Assembly (NCBI GenBank): GCA_026075535.2
Contig: AP026544.2
Location: 7,564,001-7,628,000, forward strand
Direction: 5' to 3'
DNA: 64,000 nucleotides
From: Tricholoma matsutake
Taxonomy: Eukaryota; Basidiomycota; Agaricomycetes; Agaricales; Tricholomataceae
Part shown: piece by piece, positions 55,898-64,000 of the stretch
How positions within the stretch are numbered: position 1 is the first letter of the stretch
Layout of the letters: each line of letters opens with the position of its first letter
Position numbers and translations under genes: made by a program
Notes under the pieces: generated by a model
The model's input: only the letters and a program-made list of their open reading frames with translations
Told to the model about the DNA's origin: nothing
Databases searched by the model: none

Positions 55898-58362
55898 CTA
55901 CTTTCCCAGGTTGCTGCGAATGACATTCTGGAGTGTTACTCCGTCATCCTGACAGATTGATGTTGATTAGCACATTCGTAAGTTAAAATATAGTCATTAT
56001 CACAAGCCTGGTCAAGGGACCAGGTGAAGCACCCAGCCATGCCGTTCTGTTTTGCGAATACAGCTTTGTCCCCAAGTGAATATGTATCTGTAATCGCCAT
56101 ACAATTGGTAAAATTAGAGAGGACAGTATGGATAATTTACCGTCGTATGTCACGACGGTCGCCTGGGCGACATTGAACAGATACTATTATTTGACAATGC
56201 ATTAGGTTTATACTAAACGGATGAACTTTGTCGATGAAGGACGTCACCGGAGTATCACTGCAATTATCCCACTCTTAAGTTACCATCAGTTGTCTGAAGA
56301 GGAGGAAGTAAATTCAAAACGACTAACCCATCGTAAATCCACCGCCTTCCCCATAAGTCCCATTCGGCGCCTTCACTAGCGCTCCAGACTTTACAATCTC
56401 GCTGAATGGAATCTGCTGGCCGTACCAAGATCTCAAATCCGCGGTAGCAGCAGCAGTTGCATCCGTGTGGTACTCCTTCGTCCTCGGATGCGCGCCATTC
56501 AAGAAGTGCAAGTCGGATGTACCGGCAGCGGAGGTCACTTTGCTTTGTTGCAACAGCACCATGTCGGAGGATGGAAGAAGGCTGCCTGTGAGTACTTGCA
56601 TGGTGCTCTGTGATACGTAGCCATATAGCGGTAATCCAAGAAGTAGCTAGACGTCAAAAAATGTCAACGCCGTTCGGTAAGAACGCTGTATACCATTACC
56701 TTCGAAGCTGGGAAGCCAGCCGCTGTCCACTGAGCTAGTGCAGCTTGGGCACTGGCCTGAGGTTGCGTGGAGGTACCACAAAGATTACCTATCACGAGTA
56801 GGTTGCTCATCGTGGAAAAAGTTATGTAGTAGTAATAATAAACGAACCGAGAGGTGCATTGGGCCCGGGGGTCGAGGACGCACCCCACACGTCGTAATTC
56901 CTGAATACACAATTCAAAATACTAGCAGATTATCAATGGTAGAGACACTATACATGATGTTAAGATAGGTCAACTGCGCCGCAAATGAAGAGACGTTCGT
57001 AAGCGGACTTCCGTTTGAACCAAGCCAAGGGAGATGCGGGACGGCAGCCGAGATACTTTTTGACGTGCCTAAATCGAACGATACAATTTGGTCAGAAGAT
57101 GGAACAGATGGTGTCGTATCACTTACCTAGAGCAGATCGTAGGGAGCTAAGCAAGCTGAGCAGGTTTGCAGCGTCTGAAGATGAGTAGGGATTTCCAGCC
57201 CCAGCGGAATTGGGGTATTCCTGTGCAGAGTCGTTGAATTTCATCCCGACTCCAATGATGCAACAGAATCGTCACCCAGTCAATGTCAATACCTTCGTTA
57301 GGGGCCTATCAGTTACTGAAGTATATACCGCTAAGATTAAATTTGAAGAACCTACCATCCAACCCGAACGTAATAACCGCGTTTTTCAAGGCGTTGGTAA
57401 ACGTCGCACGATTTCCAGAACTTGAGCAGGCTGAGCTGAACCAATAGCTACCACCCCAGCCACCTTCATCGTTGCTGAGAATGTGCACATGTCGGAACAC
57501 TAACAAATAACGCACCAACCGAGAGAACGATCTTCGTCCCCATACCACTGTTGTGCGCGCTCGTGACTAGTCTCGTCAGGATAGCTTGACTTCCAGAATC
57601 CCAGTTTAAGCCGGAAGCAGAATTGGGCACTGCGAAAGCTACGGATAGAGATAAATGATCGTGTCTCAGAGAATATCAGCACCAAGAATATACATACCAA
57701 AGAAAAGGATATCGAACTTCGAATAGTCAAGGTTCTCAGGAGGGAAGTTTCCGGCACTCCAATCCGGATAATAAGCAGCCGCAATGGGAGTTGCATTCAC
57801 ATGAATTCCTCGGTCTACCTCATCTCCAGCTTCGGAATTCAAACCCAGAGCTGTTTTCCTAGACAGCGTCGATGGCACTGCATCTTCTGCGTCGAACTTC
57901 TGGGGTGTGGTTGACCTTGTATCTTCTGATGCGAGGAATTGTAGAAGATAAGGATGATCTTTGTACTCGGGGGACGATACCACGCAGGACAAGTAACTAG
58001 CCAAACCAGCTTTACGCTCAGCAATCAGAGCATCGTCAACCCAAGCTGATGGTAGGAAAGCTGTCGCTAGTATACGTTTGGGTGGAAGCGAGAATTTATC
58101 TTGCAGAATATCTGTGTCATCATTGAACTACCAAAGCTGGGAGCAAGCAGATCTGGAATTGCGCACGTTGTAGCAAGAGAAACTAATTCGACAGTTGTAA
58201 GTCTACGAACACAGGGGATGAATCAAGAAGGATTACTTCAGAGTATCTCCGATGTACAGTTCGGACTTTATGACTATTATTCGCGACTTGGACGGCATAA
58301 AGAATGTGAGGACGGGGAGTAGAAGCAGTCGTATGCTTGTCAATTGTAACGATGAGGGTCAT
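55898..58362 (-). CDS. PX domain-GH18 chitinase fusion
   Basis: Fifteen exons on the minus strand: 58237-58362, 58167-58182, 57698-58111, 57516-57638, 57356-57463, 57276-57292, 57127-57220, 56954-57068, 56848-56900, 56700-56788, 56328-56646, 56248-56273, 56141-56183, 56008-56087 and 55898-55948. The sum is 1674 nt (557 residues). Residues 1 to about 110 are a PX phosphoinositide-binding domain (VRTVHRRYSEF, DKFSLPPKRIL, ERKAGLASYL). From about 158 comes GH18 (AAYYPDWSAGNFPPENLDYSKFD, IVLSVGGWGGSYWF, LDGIDIDWEYPN with Asp262, Asp265, Asp267 and Glu269 of DxxDxDxE, and YLNIMNYDVWG). The third exon spans the PX-GH18 junction, so the fusion does not depend on a splice guess. No signal peptide, suggesting an intracellular, endomembrane-associated enzyme. 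The last intron (55949-56007) needs a GC donor. Confidence 0.85.
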
Positions 58363-59030
58363 GCTGTGCGTGGAAGTTGACGAAACACAGAAGGAGGTGA
58401 GTTTGGCTTATTAGTTATATAGACTATTTGATCTTTTCTCCTGAGCGCGGGAATGACAGAAGCCATGAAGTTCCAGCGAATATCTGAGCTTGACAAGGGT
58501 AGTAGTTGGACTGTAGTTTTGCGATCCAGGGGCTATCGCAGGTGGAATCATGTGGATAACAACACCTCCATCCTAGAAAGAGCGAAATGGAGATTCCAAC
58601 AGGTGATACATACAACGAGAGTTCGTCATAACCGCATTGGCGGTAAACAGTCAGGACGCTAAAAACTTGGAAGGGTCCTTGTGGTCCTACATCATGGGTT
58701 CAACGCATCCTCATGGCGACTGCACATGTTAGTCGAGAAGCACAGACATACCCGACATGTGATTATATCATGACATTGATGACATTGATATAGACTTCGA
58801 AGAGCTTCAGCATCAGATATGACCGTAATAGAGCACCAAACTGAATAATCAGAAGCATGTCGGGACACAATCATCACACAGAAAAGTAGAGATCGTGTCG
58901 GCAAGCCACCGGGAAACTCGTCAGCTTCCACAGACAGTACCGACATCGAACTACTTGTAAGTCCAGACGTGTTGTACTATGTTGTGCATGACGTTAGGAT
59001 ACCAAGTCACGAGATGTGACGTCCGTGATT
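58363..59030. other. Intergenic region
   Basis: Between the divergent chitinase (-) and protease-like (+) genes, so it probably contains both promoters. No protein-like open frame seen. Confidence 0.4.
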
Positions 59031-61123
59031 ATGCAACAACCACACCCTCTCGAGTCGCCCACAAATCGCTCAGCTCCAGTCTGTCCCTTAATTTCTTTAT
59101 GTTCATCTCATACTAACCATCTCTCTTCGTTCAGTGCTTTCTGCCGAAGAACTCGACGGTTACATTTGCTTTGCTAGGAGCTACAAGGAGGCTCAGAGCT
59201 CTGATGACGACGCTACCGAGTCGACCTTCTCCTCTCTTGGTTTTGGCGGCGACACCGCGTCCAGCTCTACTTCTTACACTCATGATCCGCACACTGTCTC
59301 CAAGGCGGAGGCTCAGTCCTACTATGCAGGCCTACCTTCTGAGCCCGCGTTACTTTACCGCACAGGCAAGGAGCAGTGGTCCCCGCCCAGGGGACCTGAG
59401 GCCCAGCGCCGTTTGAAGGAGCTGTGCGAAGTCTTCATCCATCCGATTGCGAAGGTCTGGAACCACGACTTGGGCTGGAAGGTTGTCAAGGTTATGGATG
59501 CTCACACAGTCAGTTAATATCCATCATATCGTAGAGTTTGCTAACTGGGATTCCTAGATCCACTTTACGACAATAGACGTCGTTCGTTTCAAGAAGGTCG
59601 AGGTCGACGAAGCGTCCGAGGACGAAGAAAACGCCGAGGGTGAAGAAGATGGCGAAGAAGAGGGCGATGGTGAAGAAGAGGGCGATGGTGAAGAAGAGGG
59701 CGATGGTGAAGAAGAGGGCGATGGTGAAGAAGAGGGCGAGGCTAAGAAACCGGTCCTCAGTCCTGTCACCATTTGGATTGGCGTCTTCCCCGACACCTCT
59801 GCTACGGCTGCCCATAACGCGGCTCAGGACGTCCTAACCCTTCTCAAGGACTACCAGATCACTGACATCGACATCGAAATCCGCGAGTCCTTCTACACAC
59901 GCGAGGTCGGTCCTCAGCTTCTCGGACCCGTCGATGAGCTGGACCCACTCGTCGACGTCGTTAGTCCCCTCACTCCTGCCCTTGGCCTCCGCATCTCTAC
60001 CAAGGCCAGGCCCAATGACCAGGGGACGATGGCCCTCTACCTCGCCGAAGGTGGCGGCAGCGATAGGCTCTTGGGCCTTTCGTGCCGTCACGTCCTCATC
60101 GGATCCAATGAAGCCGCCAACGTCGACTACGTTCACCACCCAAGTGGGCTTTCTAAAGACGTCCTCCTGCTCGGCAAGAGAGCTTTCAGCAACCTCGTCG
60201 ATTCGATCAAACTCAGGATTGGACGACACGCCATCACGGTTGAGCGCTGGAGGGAGCGGATTGGAGGGTTCGAGCAGAGGGAGAGGGGCACCAACGCTGT
60301 CGACGTTGAGAAGGCTACGGCGGCCCGGATTGAGACTCAGGGGATGCTGGACAAGGCAGAGAGGGCGATAGAGGCACTTAGAGTGTTGCTTCATCGGGTC
60401 AACAAGGACTGGAAGAAACTCAACAACCGCGTCCTCGGCCATATCCTCTCCTCCCCAGCCATCACTCTCGGCGTTGGTGAACATTCTTTCACGGAGGACT
60501 GGGGGATTTTTGAGGTCGACAGCGCCAAACTCGGTGACGGCTTCCAGGGCAATAAGATGGATCTCGGTGCATTTGGATTATCCGACTGACCATCTACTAA
60601 CCTAAATGTTGTTTATATGTAGGAACAAAGCTGATGTCCGATGAGTTTACCGTCAAATGTTTCCCCCGCGGAGACGCCAACTGGAAGTTCAAATATCCCA
60701 AAGATTGTCTGCTTCCGCTAGGGGCACCATCACCAACGCGTTGATGTGCAACCCCGACATGTGGAACTTGGACGGCGAACCGTGCTTGTTGGTCGTCAAG
60801 AGCGGCAATGCCACTGGCACCACCATCGGCCGTGCGAACGGCATCTCCTCCATCGTTCGCGACTACTTCAATGACATGTCCATCAACCAGACGTCCTGGA
60901 GTGGGGGATACTCAACTACGACAGCAAGTCAGAAGTCTTTTCGGAACCTGGCGATTCGGGCTCAGCAATCGCCGACATCCGTGGCCGTATCGGTGGCATG
61001 CTTACAGGTGGTTCTGGTAAGCTAAAGTCCTTCGATATGACCTATGCCACACCGTTCTGGTGGCTTCTCGAGCGTATCAGGGCCAACGGGTTCCCCAATG
61101 CGCACCTCAACGTCGTTGCCTAG
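59031..61123 (+). pseudogene. PA-clan (trypsin-like) serine protease, frame-disrupted
   Basis: Coding text begins near 59134 after an intron with a TACTAAC branch site; a first exon possibly starts at the ATG at 59031. Further introns: 59509-59557 and 60567-60622. Features in order: LSAEELDGYICFARSYKEAQ, an acidic GDGEEE repeat insert (59636-59745), IWIGVFPDTSATAAHNAAQD, catalytic His in LSCRHVLIGS (60076 on), a long charged helical insert, probable Asp in TEDWGIFEVD, then GDSGSAI with the catalytic Ser at 60950-60964, ending HLNVVA and TAG at 61121-61123. Two one-base frame breaks, near 60722 and near 60898, separate otherwise good frames. Either the gene is a young pseudogene or the sequence has errors. 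Intracellular; substrate unknown. Confidence 0.65.
59636..59745 (+). repeat. Coding 18-bp minisatellite (gaagaagagggcgatggt)
   Basis: About five tandem units encoding Glu-Glu-Glu-Gly-Asp-Gly inside the protease-like gene. Being a multiple of three, copy-number change keeps the frame. Confidence 0.9.
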
Positions 61124-61758
61124 GTATCTCGACATCAACGACATCAAAGACTGTTTTGTTTTGTGACTTCTTCTCTTTCTTCTACTATCATTGACCCAGA
61201 AGTGCAAGAATCTTGCACTCGCCTTCCCATTTTCTGTAAATCCTATGTAGCCCAATATTGAGTACACAAATCAATCCTATACATATTGGCATTCTCCCAA
61301 ATATTTTTCAGAGATGGTAGATGTTGTGTGTTGCCATGATCCTCTAAACCAAGCACTGGGTGCAAGGCACAATACTGCTGGAGAAGTACTGTGGAAGTAC
61401 CCTGACAGTATTCCTAATATTGTCAACAGACTTTGCCAGAAGTATTTTGACATTATCATTGTTGGATTTGCAAGGCTATCACAAGACCCAAAACCCCACT
61501 CACGCACCCATGGCCGCTGCTCCACTTCGTGCATCACGCATTCGATTTCTCTTCTCGTGACCCTATCATTCCTACACATTGCTGTACCTCTACTTTCCCT
61601 ATTCCTTGCTGCTCTCGCCGAGAGCTTACTCTTTTAATATAGTCGTTTGGCTGCTCGCAAACACTGAGCTTATTTATTCTTAGCGCGACCAAGTTCATAT
61701 CGTTACAGGTTATTGGGCCCCTGGATTGCTCTCGTAACTGTCGTATCTCTTAGCTCTG
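61124..61758 (+). mobile_element. 5' LTR (3' part) and primer site of a second copia element
   Basis: The sequence ending cgttaca at 61707 is followed by GGTTATTGGGCCCCTGG (61708-61724). That resembles, with one extra base, the half-initiator-tRNA site of the first copia element. It fits an LTR end plus primer site placed about 50 bp before the gag ATG. The LTR start could not be fixed because its partner LTR is outside the window; somewhere between 61230 and 61330 is likely. Confidence 0.45.
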
Positions 61759-64000
61759 ATGTCTACCACTACACTCACTACCACTGACATCCTTCCATCA
61801 TCAGTCCCTAAGCTCTTACCCACAGGCTTGAACTGGACCACATTCTCCATTCGTTTCAAGGAAGCAATCGAGGCAAAGGACTTCTAGGGCCATTTTGATG
61901 GCAAGACACCGAAGCCAGTTCTCAGCTCGCCACCTGCCACTGGAGAAGAGGATGCACTGAATCAGTGGGAGAAAGACAAGCGTTCTGCGAAAGCACTTCT
62001 CACTCACCGTATCCCCGACTCCACTTTGATCCGAATCCATGTGAAGGACTCCCTGAAGGATGGATGGGACATTATTGTCAAAGAGTACACTCAGAAGGGT
62101 GCATTCGCCCAAGCTGAGTTGTGTACTCACTTCATGGATTCGAAGTGTCCTGACAAGGGCAACATTCATGAGTTCTTGGATGAGCTACATGTTGAGAAGG
62201 AGAAGTTGGCCACTTACGGTGTCATTATTGAGGACAAGGACTACCGCTCCACCATTATCACTTCCCTCCCTAATTTCCTCTCCAACTTCGCATCGAGTCT
62301 TCTTGCTAATGCGAGGCTGCATGCCGCAATGGGTACTGTCAATCCCAATCAGTTGATCTCATTGATCTCCGAGGAATACGATCATAGTGTATCCCAGCGT
62401 TCGCGGCACTCGGCAAAATTGTCGTCCAAGTCTGATGACAAAGATGAAGCAATGTATGTGTGGTTGAATGTAAAGGGGAAGCGGGAGCATAAACCTCGAG
62501 GCGTGTGCTGGAACTGTGGGGAGAAAGGTCATTTAAAGGACAAGTGTCTTAAACCTGCAAAAGATACGAAGAAAGACTCACCTAAGAAGAGCGGCTCTGC
62601 CAACACCGCTGTTGAGGATGATTCAGAGGATGAAGCAGCCTTTTTTGTTGAAGGCAATGAGGATTTTGAAGATGATCTTCCTGAGCTTTGCACTATCTCC
62701 GACTCTGATTCTGAGGAAGGTTCTGATATTGGGCCTGATGGGGATAGCAATGGGGATTGGTTCTCTGAGATTGGTGAAAGTGACGAAGGCAGTGGCTGGA
62801 AAACCGAGGAGCTATTTGAGGCTGATGGTAGCGAGTGTGGCTCGCTAGTCAGTGTTGACTCGGACTCAGTAGCCTCTGACCTCGAAGATGCTGCAGTTAA
62901 TGTTGACACTCCCAGCATTCCCGATCATGTACCTCATGCTGAAGTCTATGACTCAGGGTGCACCAGGCACATCTCCCCATATTGAGACACAATTGATAAT
63001 TTGTCAAGATTCCCCCACGATCATTCCGAGCTGCGAATAAGCAAAATTTTAAGGCAGTTGGAACAGGCAAGATGATGATCAACGTACCTAATGGCATTGA
63101 TATCTCACAGCTGAGACTTATGGAGGTGTTGTATTCACCAGAAGTCGGGTACACCCTTGTGTCTATGGGCCATCTCGATGACAAGGGTTTCTCAATGACA
63201 TTTGCTGGTGGCAAGTGCACCATCAAAGTGCCAGATGGTGTGTGTGTGGGCGAAGTCCCAAAGAATAGTAATGGTCTTTATAAAGTTATGCATGAGCAAG
63301 GTGAAGCGAATGCAGTGACTGAAGTCCTTACCTTGAACCAATTCCACCATTGTATGGGTCACATTTCCCTGGAAGTAGCACGGAAGCTTGTTGACAAAGG
63401 CTTCGTGATGGGTGTGAGATTGGAAACCATGCCAACCAGTGATCCTTTTTTCTGCGAGTCCTGTGTTTATGTGAAGGCAACACATAAGCCTGTTGCAAAG
63501 GCTTGAGAGGGAGAACATGCTACTGAGTTTGGTGGTGAAATTCATAGCGACCTGTGGGGACCAGCACCCATGGCTATGAAGGCTGGAAAGCATTATTATG
63601 TCACTTTTACAGATGACAAGACATGCCTGACTCACCTGAACCTTCTACGTAAGAAGGATGAGGCTTTTGATTCCTATCAGGAGTATGAGGCATGGTGCGA
63701 TACATGTCTAAATGCACGCATCAAGGTCTTCCATTCTGATTGTGGTGGTGAGTACCTAGGGAAGGCATTTATCGCCCACCTAAAGTCAAAGGGTACTGAG
63801 CATAAACTTACTGTTCATGACACACCCCAGCACAATGGCATTGCTGAGCATCATAATTGTACCATCGTGGAGTGAATTTATGCACTGTTGCACTCGAGTG
63901 GGCTCCTGAAGATGATGTGGGGTGAGGCGGCTCACCACATCGTTTGGTTGATGAATCACACATCGACTAAAGCTGTTGATGGAATGACACCATATGAGGC
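61759..64000 (+). pseudogene. Copia gag-pol, second family, truncated by the window edge
   Basis: Starts at ATG 61759. Gag (UBN2-like) reads LPTGLNWTTFSIRFKEAIEAKDF, then a TAG at 61885-61887 in frame, and continues to a complete zinc knuckle CWNCGEKGHLKDKC and a long acidic linker. The protease box YDSGCTRHISPY is followed by a TGA (62983) and a frameshift before 63072. Next come the integrase HHCC region (HHCMGHIS, CESCVYVKATH), TGA in frame at 63504, the integrase core with HSDLWGP, HSDCGGEY and the Glu retained in NGIAEHHNCT, and a TGA at 63873. Reverse transcriptase lies beyond the window. Inactive as it stands. Confidence 0.85.

Overview
This window looks like a filamentous basidiomycete, most probably an Agaricomycete. 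The genes are intron-dense, with most introns 48-65 nt and GT-AG, plus a few GC-AG. Several families are typical of mushroom genomes: tandem BTB proteins, a UvrD-like helicase with TPR-like repeats, a PA-clan protease with an acidic insert, and Tad1-like LINE and Ty1/copia elements. These calls come from reading motifs by eye; no database search was run.

The window has two compartments. About 1-31 kb is a repeat compartment, visibly poor in CpG, with no gene I would call functional. It holds a direct duplication (3.7 and 6.2 kb) one copy of which carries a solo LTR, a foldback element (9.5 kb), a decayed tyrosine-recombinase transposon (11 kb), a 10-17 kb block with a recurring palindrome, an 18-bp minisatellite and SINE-like polymerase III boxes, and then a large decayed LINE on the minus strand (about 18.0-28.16 kb). 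The LINE is interrupted twice: by a complete copia element (22798-27241, target duplication ttcaa) and by a hAT-like element (18636-19716, 8-bp target duplication). Removing each insertion rejoins LINE coding sequence. A hairpin-unit satellite (29.0-29.66 kb) and a roughly 1-kb inverted repeat (29.95-30.95 kb) close the compartment.

About 32-61 kb is a gene compartment: an SDR oxidoreductase (-), a Fes1-type Hsp70 exchange factor (-), a large helicase with a RelE-like N-terminal region (+), an unrecognised plus-strand gene, two tandem BTB genes (-), a polytopic membrane protein (-), a secreted glycosidase-like protein (+) with a decayed 3' duplicate, MsrA (-), a PX-GH18 chitinase fusion (-), and a frame-disrupted PA-clan protease (+). 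For the SDR, Fes1, membrane protein, secreted protein, MsrA and PX-GH18 genes, the exon sums I derived are exact multiples of three, which supports those models.

From about 61.3 kb to the end a second, unrelated copia element begins and runs off the edge; its reading frame is broken by stops and a frameshift.

The most interesting points are: (1) CpG-transition decay that accounts for all nine differences between the copia LTRs, both in-frame stops and two lost catalytic residues; (2) a half-initiator-tRNA primer site; (3) a recurring palindrome with one compensatory base-pair change; (4) a PX domain fused to a chitinase in one uninterrupted exon; (5) a RelE-like domain fused to a UvrD-like helicase; and (6) microexons of 8-17 nt in four neighbouring genes.
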